DNA from: Rothia mucilaginosa
GTDB taxonomy: Bacteria; Actinomycetota; Actinomycetes; Actinomycetales; Micrococcaceae
Direction: 5' to 3'
DNA: 64,000 nucleotides
NCBI RefSeq assembly: GCF_001548235.1
Contig: NZ_AP014938.1
Location: 1,426,001 to 1,490,000 of the forward strand
Part shown: positions 1 through 7,984 of the stretch, in pieces
How positions within the stretch are numbered: the first letter of the stretch is position 1
Layout of the letters: each line of letters opens with the position of its first letter
The notes under the pieces: generated by a model
The model's database searches: none
The model's input: only the letters and a program-made list of their open reading frames with translations
What the model was told of the DNA's origin: nothing
Made by a program: the position numbers and the translations under genes

Positions 1-1
1 G

Positions 2-388
2 TACGGCGAGCTGGTCGGCGTGGCATTCCAGCTGGCAGACGATGTCATCGATATTGTGAGCGACGGCAAGACCAGCGGTAAGACCCGCGGCACCGACCTG
101 CGCGAGGGTGTGCCGACCCTGCCGACCATCCTGCTGGACCGTGCGGTAGCCGCCGGCGACGAATCCGCTATTGCTGTTCGCGCCCTGCTGGATGCCGACC
201 TGAGCTCCGACGAGGCACTGGAAGCAGCCGTGGAGGCGCTCGCCGCCCACCCGGTCACCCAGGAAGCATGGCAGATTGCCTACGACTGGGCGGATCGCGC
301 AATCGCTGCGATTGCTCCGCTGCCCGAGTCCACCGCGAAGGCTGCGCTGGAGTCCTTCGCGCACGCTGTGGTTCACCGCGAAGGCTAA
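2..388 (+). CDS. Polyprenyl (heptaprenyl-type) diphosphate synthase, C-terminal part
   Basis: This is the 3' end of a trans-isoprenyl diphosphate synthase; the 5' part lies outside the window. The frame is open from base 2. The visible part starts at the second aspartate-rich region: FQLADDVID, preceded by G-x-x-x-G, is the family's second metal and isopentenyl-PP binding motif. The remainder is the all-helical C-terminal half. Family members condense isopentenyl-PP units onto an allylic primer to make the side chain of menaquinone or a similar lipid; the chain length cannot be read from this part. An intrinsic terminator follows directly, so it ends its transcript. In actinobacteria such genes usually sit beside menaquinone genes, but that flank is not visible. 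Confidence 0.85.
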   Translation, partial: YGELVGVAFQLADDVIDIVSDGKTSGKTRGTDLREGVPTLPTILLDRAVAAGDESAIAVRALLDADLSSDEALEAAVEALAAHPVTQEAWQIAYDWADRAIAAIAPLPESTAKAALESFAHAVVHREG

Positions 389-448
389 AATCCGCCCTGT
401 AGCGTGTACCCGAATCTAACGATTTTCGGGTGTCTCATACTTCAAAAC

Positions 449-486
449 CCCCGCTGAATCTGCCCGGATTCGGCGGGGATTTTCTG
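449..486 (+). terminator. Intrinsic terminator after the polyprenyl synthase
   Basis: A 12-bp stem (449-460 with 467-478, one G-U pair) with a 6-nt loop is followed by a T-rich tail, about 60 bases after the stop codon of the synthase gene. Confidence 0.8.
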
Positions 487-509
487 TGTTACGACTAGTC
501 AGTGCCGGT

Positions 510-690
510 TTTTGGGGTGGTTTGGGGCTGCTCTCACCCTCCGAAAGCTTCCGCATGCTGGGGTCTTCTTGACCACCATATGCCTTTAAGGTAATCCTTA
601 TAGGCATGCCTGAGGTACACATCCACCCCTCAGACCTCTAACGGCTCCCACTCCCAACCCGTGTTGGAGAGCCGTTTACTATTTCTGGAC
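510..690 (+). promoter_or_regulatory. Hairpin-rich 5' leader upstream of the MetP-type transporter
   Basis: The 280 bases before the transporter hold a run of hairpins: a GGTC/GACC stem (562-574), a nested ATGCCT/AGGCAT plus AAGG/CCTT stem (580-607), CTGAGG/CCTCAG (610-633), and a terminator-like AACGGCTC/GAGCCGTT stem (640-676) followed by a weakly T-rich stretch. A possible 11-codon reading frame (606-641) ends exactly on the 5' arm of the last stem. I recognise no SAM, T-box or glycine riboswitch consensus. This is a candidate attenuator or cis-regulatory leader of unknown class, with no other gene in 389-768. Confidence 0.4.
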
Positions 691-768
691 GCGAGCAGAG
701 CCCCACCACCCCGACGGGTTATTCTCGCACCAACCATCCGCGTCCCCACACATTCGAGGTTTACAACT

Positions 769-2352
769 ATGGGAGCATCTACCCCTAAGGCGCCCACGAA
801 GCGCGAAGGCTTCTCTAGCCGTCGCGTCTTTATCTTTGCCGCCATCGGTTCTGCTGTTGGTCTGGGCAATATTTGGCGTTTCCCCTACATCGCATTTGAT
901 AACGGCGGCGGCGCCTTCATGATTCCCTACATTGTCGCCCTGCTGACCGCCGGTCTGACCTTCCTTTTCTTTGACTACGCGATCGGTCACCGTGCGCGTG
1001 CGTCGTCCCCGCTGGCATTCCGCCGTCTGAACCGTAAGACCGAGTTCATCGGCTGGTGGCACATGGGTATTAACTTCGTGATTGCTATCTACTACGCCGC
1101 TATTGTGGCGTGGGCTCTGCGTTACATGGTTTTCTCCTTCACCAATGAGTGGGGCGATAACCCGAAGGCGTTCTTCCAGGGTGAGTTCCTGAAGGTTGCA
1201 AAGGATCCCGGCGTCTCCCTGGACTTCAACATGAACGTCCTGATTCCTATGGTGCTGGTGTGGGGCGTTCTGCTTGCTGTGATGGCTCTGGGCGTTCAGA
1301 AGGGTGTGGGCGCAGCCAACATTATCTTTATCCCGCTGCTGCTGGTCATGTTCGTTGGTTTGGTGATTTACTCGCTGACCCTGCCCGGTGCTGTGGACGG
1401 TCTGAATGCTCTGTTCACCCCCAGCTGGGACTCCCTGGCTAACCCGGAGGTGTGGGTTGCTGCGTACGGCCAGATTTTCTTCTCGCTGTCCATTGGCTTC
1501 GGCATTATGGTCACCTACTCTTCCTACCTGAAGCCTAAGACTGACCTGACCGGTTCCGGTGCTGTGGTTGGTTTCGCGAACTCCGGTTTTGAGCTTCTTG
1601 CCGGTATCGGTGTGTTCGCTGCTTTGGGCTTCATGGCTCAGGCTGCTGGCACCCAGGTGAGCGAGGTTGCGACCAGCGGTATTGGTCTGGCGTTCATTGC
1701 GTTCCCGACCATTATTTCTCAGGCGCCCGGTGGCGTGCTGATTGGTATCCTCTTCTTCGGCTCCCTGCTCTTTGCTGGTTTCACCTCCCTTATTTCGATT
1801 CTTGAGGTGATTATTGCGGGTATTCAGGATAAGTTCGCGACCTCCCGTCTGGCATCTACCACTCTGGTGATTGTTCCGATGGCTCTGATTTCGCTGCTGC
1901 TGATGCCGACCACCACCGGTCTGTACGTACTGGATATTCTCGATAACTTCGTGAACCTCTTCGGTATTCTGGCTGCTGGTCTGTGCGCCATTATCGTTGT
2001 GGCGTATGTGGTGCGCGCGCTGCCCGCTCTGGCTGAGCACCTGAACCGTTACTCCTCCATCAAGGTCGGCAAGATTTGGATGATTCTGCTGGCTGTCGTG
2101 ACCCCGCTGGTTCTGGGCTACTCCCTGATTCAGAGCGTCATTAAGCTTGTGGCAACCCCCTATGAGGGTTACCCCACGGATCTGCTGGCAATCTTTGGTT
2201 GGGGCATGAGCGCGCTGATTCTGGTGGGCGCGATTGTTGTTTCTCTTCTGCCCTGGTCGAAGAAGTCTCGTGCGGCTGAAGAGCCTCCGGCACCTCCGGT
2301 GATTGCCGGTCAGGTTGAGCACGGCCACGTTGATTCGACCGTTACCCGTTAG
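769..2352 (+). CDS. metP: Sodium-dependent NSS/SNF transporter (MetP-type methionine/alanine importer)
   Basis: A 527-residue neurotransmitter:sodium symporter family protein. The family signature GSAVGLGNIWRFPY lies at residues 27-40 in TM1, where sodium and substrate bind in LeuT-type proteins; about 11-12 hydrophobic segments follow. I chose the ATG at 769, with an AGG-containing ribosome site 9 bases upstream, because the in-frame extension to 661 is leader-like and not conserved-looking. The stop is 8 bases before a 47-residue single-TM gene, which is the MetP/MetS arrangement described in Corynebacterium for secondary uptake of methionine and alanine. Substrate is therefore inferred from that pairing; the NSS assignment itself is firm. 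A hairpin-rich leader precedes it. Confidence 0.85.
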   Translation: MGASTPKAPTKREGFSSRRVFIFAAIGSAVGLGNIWRFPYIAFDNGGGAFMIPYIVALLTAGLTFLFFDYAIGHRARASSPLAFRRLNRKTEFIGWWHMGINFVIAIYYAAIVAWALRYMVFSFTNEWGDNPKAFFQGEFLKVAKDPGVSLDFNMNVLIPMVLVWGVLLAVMALGVQKGVGAANIIFIPLLLVMFVGLVIYSLTLPGAVDGLNALFTPSWDSLANPEVWVAAYGQIFFSLSIGFGIMVTYSSYLKPKTDLTGSGAVVGFANSGFELLAGIGVFAALGFMAQAAGTQVSEVATSGIGLAFIAFPTIISQAPGGVLIGILFFGSLLFAGFTSLISILEVIIAGIQDKFATSRLASTTLVIVPMALISLLLMPTTTGLYVLDILDNFVNLFGILAAGLCAIIVVAYVVRALPALAEHLNRYSSIKVGKIWMILLAVVTPLVLGYSLIQSVIKLVATPYEGYPTDLLAIFGWGMSALILVGAIVVSLLPWSKKSRAAEEPPAPPVIAGQVEHGHVDSTVTR

Positions 2353-2360
2353 GAGCCCTC

Positions 2361-2504
2361 ATGTCTATCTCTGCAATTGTGATGCTCGTTGTGGCAATCC
2401 TGATCATTTGGGGTGGTCTGGGTTTGGCTCTGCTGAACCTGCACCGTCATCCGGATCTGGATGCTCTCGATGATGCTGCTGAGGCTCAGGGTTCTGAGCT
2501 TTAG
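2361..2504 (+). CDS. metS: MetS-type small subunit of NSS transporter (47 aa)
   Basis: A 47-residue protein with one N-terminal hydrophobic helix (about residues 4-26, rich in V, I, L, G) and a short acidic tail with HRHPDLDALDD. It begins 8 bases after the transporter stop, and the AGGAG overlapping that stop codon is its ribosome site. Size, topology and position match the MetS family of methionine/alanine importer small subunits, where the small protein is required for transport by its NSS partner. A terminator follows at once, so the two genes form a closed two-gene operon. It is short enough to be missed by automated calling. Confidence 0.82.
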   Translation: MSISAIVMLVVAILIIWGGLGLALLNLHRHPDLDALDDAAEAQGSEL

Positions 2505-2522
2505 CGTGTGAGCGTGATATAA

Positions 2523-2567
2523 AGTGATGCCCCGCTGGCGTTAGCTGGCGGGGCATCACTGTGTTTT
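2523..2567. terminator. Terminator between metPS and rarD
   Basis: A 13-bp perfect stem AGTGATGCCCCGC/GCGGGGCATCACT encloses a 12-nt loop that can itself pair. A T-rich tail follows on the plus strand. It ends metPS and lies just beyond the stop of the convergent rarD. Confidence 0.85.
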
Positions 2568-2588
2568 ATACGGGTGGGAGAGGGGGCG

Positions 2589-3560
2589 CTACTTGCTCTG
2601 TACGTCTTCAGCCTGCACGAGCGGGATCATGCCGGTTTCCGGGTCGGACAGCGCGGAGGCGCGGTAGGAGCGGGAGGCGCGCACCGCATCCACGGTGAAG
2701 ATGATGAGCGCAATCCAGATGAGGCCCAGACCCAGCACCTTATCGGCGCTCATCTGCTCGTGCAGAACGGTCAGCGCCAGAACAAACTGGATGGTCGGGC
2801 CCAGGTACTGCACCATGCCAATAATCGACAGCGGAAGAGCCTTGGTTGCCGCCGCAAAGAGCATGAGCGGCACAACGGTGACCACACCGGTGGAGGCGAG
2901 AAGCCAGAAGTGTCCGGGACCTTCACTGAAGAGAGTCATCTGCCCCTGTGCGTTGAGAATAAACAATGCTGCGATGCCGAAGGGCGCCAAGATAAAGGTC
3001 TCTAGGGATAGCGAAACGATAGGGCTCACGTCGTGGGCGACGCGCGCCTTCAGCAGACCGTAGATGCCGAAGGAGAACGCCACGCCCAGGCCCGTCCAGG
3101 GTACCTGGCCGTAGATGAGGCTCATCATCAGCACCGCAATACAGGAAATTGCGACGGACACCCACTGTGCCGGGCGCAGGCGCTCCTGCAGGAAAATCAC
3201 GCCCAGCACCACGGAGACCAGCGGGTTAATGAAATAGCCCAGGGACACGTCAATTGTGTGGCCGCTGGTCGTTGCCATCACGTATATAAGCCAGTTCGCG
3301 CCGATGAGGAACGATGCCGCCGTCAGCACCAGCATGATGCGGCGGTCCCGTAGCGCGCGGCGGAAGTCAGCGGTTGCCCGCAAAATCGGTAGCAGCAGGG
3401 CGCAGAAAAGGAGGGAGAAGACCACGCGCGCCACGACAATCTCAATCGGTCCCGCCGGAGCCATCATCACAAAATACAGGGGGAGCATGCCCCAAATAAG
3501 GTAGGTGCCGATGATGGTGATAAACCCGTTGCGGGTAGTGTGCTTCTGTGTTTCTGACAT
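2589..3560 (-). CDS. rarD: RarD-type EamA/DMT superfamily permease
   Basis: A 323-residue integral membrane protein of the RarD branch of the drug/metabolite transporter superfamily. The N-terminal NGFITIIGTYLIWGMLPLYF followed by two EamA-like repeats of five helices each is typical. Conserved RarD features include GANWLIYVMAT near residue 88, GYFINPLVSVVLG near 108 and QYLGPTIQFVLA near 242. Substrates are not established for the family; the E. coli name comes from a chloramphenicol-sensitivity phenotype. It faces metPS and is alone in its transcript. Length is normal for the family. Confidence 0.88.
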   Translation of the reverse strand: MSETQKHTTRNGFITIIGTYLIWGMLPLYFVMMAPAGPIEIVVARVVFSLLFCALLLPILRATADFRRALRDRRIMLVLTAASFLIGANWLIYVMATTSGHTIDVSLGYFINPLVSVVLGVIFLQERLRPAQWVSVAISCIAVLMMSLIYGQVPWTGLGVAFSFGIYGLLKARVAHDVSPIVSLSLETFILAPFGIAALFILNAQGQMTLFSEGPGHFWLLASTGVVTVVPLMLFAAATKALPLSIIGMVQYLGPTIQFVLALTVLHEQMSADKVLGLGLIWIALIIFTVDAVRASRSYRASALSDPETGMIPLVQAEDVQSK

Positions 3561-3724
3561 GGTTTCTTCTTCTGACCTGATTCTTTAGTGACGTTCTTCT
3601 AATGCTAGTCGTCGGGATGCGCCAGCGGGGGCATTGATGCGCACTGAGGCTACTCTACCCGCCGGGCACGCCACAGGCGCGGCACCACGAGGATACCGCG
3701 CCTGAGGAATGTTGCGTATTCGGT

Positions 3725-5062
3725 TTAGAGGCCGAAGAAGCGGGAGAAGAAGCCCTTCTTCTTGGGCTGCTCTGCCTCGCGGCGTGCAGCTTCTGCCTGC
3801 TCGCGGCGGGCTGCCTCTTCGTGCTCTGCCTGCAGGTCGGGAGCTGCACCAGCGTTGCGGATGGGTTCCACGTGCTGCTCCTCGTACTCTGCTGCCTCCT
3901 GCTCAACCTCGACGGGCTGCTCAGGCTCAGCAGCGACCGGCTCCTCAGCGTATTCGACGGAAGCCTCAACGGTCTCGTACTCGTCAGCATGCTGCTCGGT
4001 GCCAATGGACTCGTCGGTGTAGACGCGGGCCTGCTCGGTCTCTTCTGCCTCGTACTCGCCGGGCAGGGTCTCCACGGTGACCAGGCCGGGCTCTGCGTGC
4101 TCTGCCGGATCCTGATCGAAGGGAGCCTCGTCGGCGGGGTAGAGGTTCTCGGTGCTCTCAACGCCGGCAACCTCGGTTTCTGCGACCGGTGCGTGCTCGG
4201 CAATTTCGACGGCGCGCTCAGCCTCAGCTTCGGCACGTGCGGCGGCGCGTTCTGCCGCCTCCTGCTCGCGCTGTGCGTTCTGTGCGGCTGCCTCAGCGGC
4301 TGCCACGCGCTCAATCTCGGCGCGCAGTGCCGCGAGGGATTCGCGACGCTGTGCGGCAGCGGCTGCGCACTGCTCCAGGACCTCGGGGCCAACCTGAGGT
4401 TCGGCCTGCTCGATGCCGCTGATGCGGCCCTCGTCGAACCACAGGCGCAGGGCACCGTCGGTTGCGGTCAGCACGGCGGTTGCCTCGGTATCCCAGGCAA
4501 TGTGGAAGCCACGCTGCTGAGCGTAGGAGTCCACCGCCAGAACCTGGTTGTGGATCTCTTCGCTCTGCAGGGTCTTAGCAATGACGCGGCCGATACCCTT
4601 GTAGGTCGGTGCTTCAAGGGTCAGCTCAGCGCCCTCCAGTAGGGTCCATGCGCGCACGCCAGCGCCCGCCGGCAGCGGGTAGTGTGCGTACAGGCCGCTG
4701 ACGGTCTTGGTCGCCAGGGTCAGGCGGCGTGCCAGGGACTCGGAGAGAGGCAGTTCGTCGGTGGTCAGCTCGGTCAGGCCGTCACGCTCACCGGTCTCGC
4801 GCGCCTGAATAGCGGCAGAAACAACGGAGTCGGGGAAGTAGCCCAGCTGCTGCCAAGACCAAATCCAAGTACCGCGGTTCTCGGATTCGGTGCCCAGCAG
4901 GTGCGGCTTGAGCGAGAGCGGGGGAGTGGTCTCAAAATCCAGAGACTGGGAGGTGAAATCCACGTTCCACTCGGAGGTACCCACGAGCTCAGCGAGTCGA
5001 GCCTGGTACTCGGTGGAGATAAAGATCGATGCGTCGATAAGGTCCTGCAGAGAATTCGTCAT
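3725..5062 (-). CDS. Hypothetical protein with DUF6882-like N-terminus and acidic coiled-coil tail
   Basis: A 445-residue protein with two parts. Residues 1-220 look like a folded domain (TGTWIWSWQQLGYFP-like core: GTWIWSW near 65) resembling the uncharacterised DUF6882 family, recalled by pattern and not confirmed. Residues about 225-290 are Ala/Glu/Arg-rich and should form a coiled coil; 290-410 are strongly acidic and low-complexity (EE, AE, EP repeats). The end, KKKGFFSRFFGL, is a basic amphipathic peptide that could touch membrane or a partner. No signal peptide or TM segment. Function unknown. The acidic tail resembles a flexible spacer between a folded head and a short C-terminal anchor; that is inference. 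Confidence 0.7.
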   Translation of the reverse strand: MTNSLQDLIDASIFISTEYQARLAELVGTSEWNVDFTSQSLDFETTPPLSLKPHLLGTESENRGTWIWSWQQLGYFPDSVVSAAIQARETGERDGLTELTTDELPLSESLARRLTLATKTVSGLYAHYPLPAGAGVRAWTLLEGAELTLEAPTYKGIGRVIAKTLQSEEIHNQVLAVDSYAQQRGFHIAWDTEATAVLTATDGALRLWFDEGRISGIEQAEPQVGPEVLEQCAAAAAQRRESLAALRAEIERVAAAEAAAQNAQREQEAAERAAARAEAEAERAVEIAEHAPVAETEVAGVESTENLYPADEAPFDQDPAEHAEPGLVTVETLPGEYEAEETEQARVYTDESIGTEQHADEYETVEASVEYAEEPVAAEPEQPVEVEQEAAEYEEQHVEPIRNAGAAPDLQAEHEEAARREQAEAARREAEQPKKKGFFSRFFGL

Positions 5063-5342
5063 GATTCAAGATTATCAACCTTTTAGCGTTCACTATGCCG
5101 TGTATCCCCGGTTTTAGTGTGCGCTTTAGGCGTATTGGGCTTTAAGGTGCCTGATTGAGCCGTGTCCAAGAGCTCTGAGGGAGAGATAGAGCATATATCT
5201 TTCGGCGTAAACTATCTGCTTTGAGTGCCTGTGTTCGTTAGAATCGAAGGGACGGCTTCTTCCGGCACCCTGTAAGCCGACACTACGACCGAACACGGAT
5301 GCCTCCAGCCGCGCCGTATTCACACTCAAGGATGTATGAACT

Positions 5343-6677
5343 ATGACTGAACCCCGCCTTGCCGAGACGAGTAGCCGCGCCGCGCGCATCCAGGATGCGC
5401 TGAATAACATTGGAAGCTGGCTGCTGGATGTCGTTAGTGTTGACCCGGGCTGGAGTGAAATGGTGCTGGACGTCAAACCTCTGGCAGGTCAGATTTTCGT
5501 GCGCGTGCGTGAATTCCGCGACGGTGAAGAGTTCATTGGCACCATCGGCCCGCTCAAGGACGGCTCGCCCATTATTGCTGAGGTTCGCAAGCTGCAGCGC
5601 GCCGCCTACGACGGTAACCGCGGCACCTGGTTTACCGCCTCCATCGTGGTGGCGGCAACCGGCTGGCCCAACCCGCAGTTCAGCGTGGGTGCCTCCTATA
5701 ACCGTGACGATGAGCCGGCTAGCTGGAAGAATGAAGGCACCCTGACCGCAACCGACGTGCGTGAGCACCTGGCTGAGTTCCCTCGCGATGCTTCGCGTAT
5801 CCCGCAGTGGGCTCGTGAGCGTATGGAGGGGCGCGCCCGCCACTCTGCCGCCGCGACGCTGTTTTCGAGCGAGCATGAGATTCCGAACCCGTACCTGGTC
5901 GCCGCCCTGGAAACCTTCCGTAACGATGTGCAGGAGCGAACCCTCATTAACGTGGTTCGTACGATGCTCGGTGGTGACGTTCTGCTCGACGCTACCGGCT
6001 CCCTGCTCATTCCCTCCGAGACCGACCCGATGGGCCCCGACTCGGTGCTGACCCACCAGGTCATTCGCATGCCCGAGACCGGCATGCAGGCGCTGTGCGT
6101 GTTCTCTTCCTCCGAGCATATCGGTAAGAGCTACGTACGTCAGGAATCCGAGGGTGACGAGCTGATTCTGCGCGAACCGGCGATGAAGGTCTTCATTGAC
6201 TTCCTCAGCAATGAGGCACTGGACCTGATTGTGGTTGACCCGGGCACCGATCACGAGTGCTACATTGAGCGCGCTCAGGTGCACTGGATTGTCACCTCTC
6301 CCCGCAATGACGGCGCGAAGATGGCGCTGGTGCAGGACAACATGCAGATGCTGCTCGGCTCGCTGGTGTCCCCGGCGTCCGTACTGCTGGTGGGCGTTGA
6401 CCCGGCCGACCCGTCCGGCACCTCCTTCGTGTTTGACCCGGATGAGAACGGCAACCCGCAGAGCCTGCTGGTGTTCACCTCGCCCATTGAGATTGCGGCA
6501 CTGGACCCCCATATTGAGGTGCGTTCGGCGAACGCCCTGGATATTCTGCGTTACGCCCTGGAGATTGGCGCACCGAGCGTGAAGGTGAACGCGATTAACC
6601 CGTCCACCGTGCTGACCGCGGCGCAGATTCGCGAGCTGCTGGAGATTGTGGGTTCGCAGCCCCGCATGGGTGCCTAA
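5343..6677 (+). CDS. SseB-domain protein, function unknown
   Basis: A 444-residue soluble protein. The first 160 residues resemble the small immunity or DUF600-like fold that also occurs in contact-toxin immunity proteins (GTWFTASI near 100, a helix-rich end with PRDASRIPQWARERM). Residues about 170-440 contain two stretches of the SseB N-terminal-like pattern, for example ALCVFSSSEHIG near 255 followed by FLSNEALDLIVVDPG, and a second copy with SVLLVGVDPADPSG and LLVFTSPIEIAALDP. SseB domains lack a settled role outside Salmonella. An AAGGA ribosome site supports the ATG at 5343. It is monocistronic and ends in a very strong terminator. Confidence 0.6.
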   Translation: MTEPRLAETSSRAARIQDALNNIGSWLLDVVSVDPGWSEMVLDVKPLAGQIFVRVREFRDGEEFIGTIGPLKDGSPIIAEVRKLQRAAYDGNRGTWFTASIVVAATGWPNPQFSVGASYNRDDEPASWKNEGTLTATDVREHLAEFPRDASRIPQWARERMEGRARHSAAATLFSSEHEIPNPYLVAALETFRNDVQERTLINVVRTMLGGDVLLDATGSLLIPSETDPMGPDSVLTHQVIRMPETGMQALCVFSSSEHIGKSYVRQESEGDELILREPAMKVFIDFLSNEALDLIVVDPGTDHECYIERAQVHWIVTSPRNDGAKMALVQDNMQMLLGSLVSPASVLLVGVDPADPSGTSFVFDPDENGNPQSLLVFTSPIEIAALDPHIEVRSANALDILRYALEIGAPSVKVNAINPSTVLTAAQIRELLEIVGSQPRMGA

Positions 6678-6705
6678 GTTCCTGCTTCATATACCTTAAA
6701 CCCTT

Positions 6706-6756
6706 AAACCGTTGAGGCGGCGACACGAGTTGTGTCGCCGCCTCAACGGTTTTAAA
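6706..6756. terminator. Bidirectional terminator between the SseB-domain gene and furA
   Basis: A perfect 21-bp stem (6706-6726 with 6732-6752) encloses the loop GAGTT. AAA on the left and TTT on the right allow it to act on both strands, serving the two convergent genes. Confidence 0.9.
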
Positions 6757-6796
6757 CGCTCATGACCGAGCCTGCCCGAATCCCCGGGCTATAGGG

Positions 6797-7387
6797 TTAT
6801 GCCGCTAGGATGCGCGCTGCCGCTTCCTGCTGAGCGCGGGCGAGCGCCGCCTCCTGCTCGGTCTGGCAGTCTACGCACACGCCCTGATAGAGCACGTCTG
6901 CGCTGAAGAGCGCCATGCCGTGAAAATCGCTGGGGGTCAGGCAGGGCGCGGAGCCGACCGCGCAGTCCACGTCTTCGACCTTGCCGCAGCGTACGCAGAA
7001 GGCGTGGTGGTGGTTGTCACCCGTGCGGGTTTCGTAGAGGGCGGGGGTTCCCGGCGGCTCAAACTTGCGCAGCAGGTCGATATCGGTCAGGTCGGCAAGA
7101 ATCACGTAGACCGACTGAACAGTGATGGCGGGGATGCGCTCGCGGACTGCCTGCACGATGGTGTCGGCGGTGGAGTGCGGGTGTTCCTGCACTGCGTGCA
7201 GTACGGCGAGGCGCTGCTTGGTGACGCGGCGGCCCTTGGCGCGCAGACCGGTGGTCCATGCTTCTTCGAGCTGTTCGGGGCTCATTGCGGAGAGCAGGGG
7301 CAGGCTGGTGGTGTGGGCGCAGCCGGTATTGTGATGGTCTGGGTGCTGGGTCTTCTTCGTTTCGGAGGTTGTCTTTGCGTCGGTCAT
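6797..7387 (-). CDS. furA: Fur-family repressor of the FurA/CatR type
   Basis: A 196-residue Fur-family DNA-binding protein. Residues about 45-110 form the winged helix (RRVTKQRLAVLHAVQEHPHS). The metal-sensing part carries DNHHHAFCVRCGK with a CxxC pair, DVDCAVGSAPCLTPSD, and a C-terminal CVDC pair, which together form a structural zinc site. The DCAVGxAPCL signature is characteristic of actinobacterial FurA/CatR, peroxide-responsive repressors usually beside katG; no catalase is adjacent here. I place the start at 7387: a TAGACT -10 hexamer lies 7 bases upstream, which fits a leaderless message; an alternative ATG six codons upstream (7405) is possible. An unusual His-rich stretch (HPDHHNTGCAH) precedes the DNA-binding domain. 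Two operators cover the promoter, implying autoregulation. Confidence 0.85.
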   Translation of the reverse strand: MTDAKTTSETKKTQHPDHHNTGCAHTTSLPLLSAMSPEQLEEAWTTGLRAKGRRVTKQRLAVLHAVQEHPHSTADTIVQAVRERIPAITVQSVYVILADLTDIDLLRKFEPPGTPALYETRTGDNHHHAFCVRCGKVEDVDCAVGSAPCLTPSDFHGMALFSADVLYQGVCVDCQTEQEAALARAQQEAAARILAA

Positions 7388-7394
7388 AGGTTTA

Positions 7395-7449
7395 AGTCTA
7401 CACATTATTATGAGAAATTCATCATTATCTTATGAAAAACTCATAATAA
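7395..7449 (-). promoter_or_regulatory. furA promoter with twin Fur-family operators
   Basis: Reading leftward, a -10 TAGACT occupies 7395-7400. Two ATGA-N5-TCAT palindromes lie upstream at 7410-7422 and 7432-7444, their centres 22 bp (two helical turns) apart. Both sit inside a larger inverted repeat whose outer arms TTATTATGAG (7405-7414) and CTCATAATAA (7440-7449) match perfectly. The first operator fills the spacer and -35 region, so binding should block transcription of furA. Confidence 0.7.
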
Positions 7450-7581
7450 GCCGGTGGGGCGTCCCTTTCATCCACTCAGTGGCACCCCTTCTCGCTCTGG
7501 CCTCGGGCGTGAAGAGATGCCGTACAATCAAAGAACCTAGAGTAACCCGCACCGGCGATCACCATCAAGGAGGATAGGGTC

Positions 7582-7845
7582 ATGGTGTATGACTTCACAA
7601 ACCCCATCTATATTCTGCTGATGATTCTGCTCTTTGGTGTGCCCATCGTGACCCCGGTGATTTACGGTCAGTACCGCAGTACTACCACCGGTTTTGATTT
7701 GGAGGGGCAGCTGATGCTCGGCCTGCTCTTCACCCTATTCCTGGGTGCTTACGGCACGATTCTGCTACTGGGTATTTTTCCGACTGCTACGGCGCAGGTG
7801 CTGGAACAGGTGCCCCTGGTGAATATTCCGGGCGCCATTCCCTGA
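7582..7845 (+). CDS. Small two-helix membrane protein, unknown
   Basis: An 87-residue protein with two hydrophobic segments, about residues 9-27 (IYILLMILLFGVPIVTPVI) and 46-68 (LMLGLLFTLFLGAYGTILLL), joined by a short polar loop YGQYRSTTTGFDLEGQ. A textbook AAGGAGG ribosome site 7 bases before the ATG supports it as a real gene. I do not recognise a family. It precedes htpX by 139 bases in the same direction, so a link to membrane quality control is possible but unproven. Confidence 0.7.
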   Translation: MVYDFTNPIYILLMILLFGVPIVTPVIYGQYRSTTTGFDLEGQLMLGLLFTLFLGAYGTILLLGIFPTATAQVLEQVPLVNIPGAIP

Positions 7846-7984
7846 TCCTTCGTGCGCTTTTGGCATATGGGTGACGCTCTGGGTGAATCCGCGCGCCATA
7901 AGGTGCGCCGGCGGGTGCTTGCACGTATTCTATAGAGTCAAGTACACGCTGTACGCGCTGACCTATTTGCTCAGGAGGATACCC

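Noticed and set aside
510..690. SAM, glycine or T-box riboswitch before metP
   Set aside because: I looked for the core sequences of each class and found none. The region is reported only as an unclassified structured leader.
679..2328. Long leftward reading frame of 549 codons opposite metP
   Set aside because: It lies on the strand opposite a clear transporter, and its product is rich in His, Asn, Gln and Arg as expected from reverse reading; no motif or ribosome site.
5283..6512. Leftward 409-codon frame opposite the SseB-domain gene
   Set aside because: A shadow of the plus-strand gene; unusual His/Gly/Asn composition.
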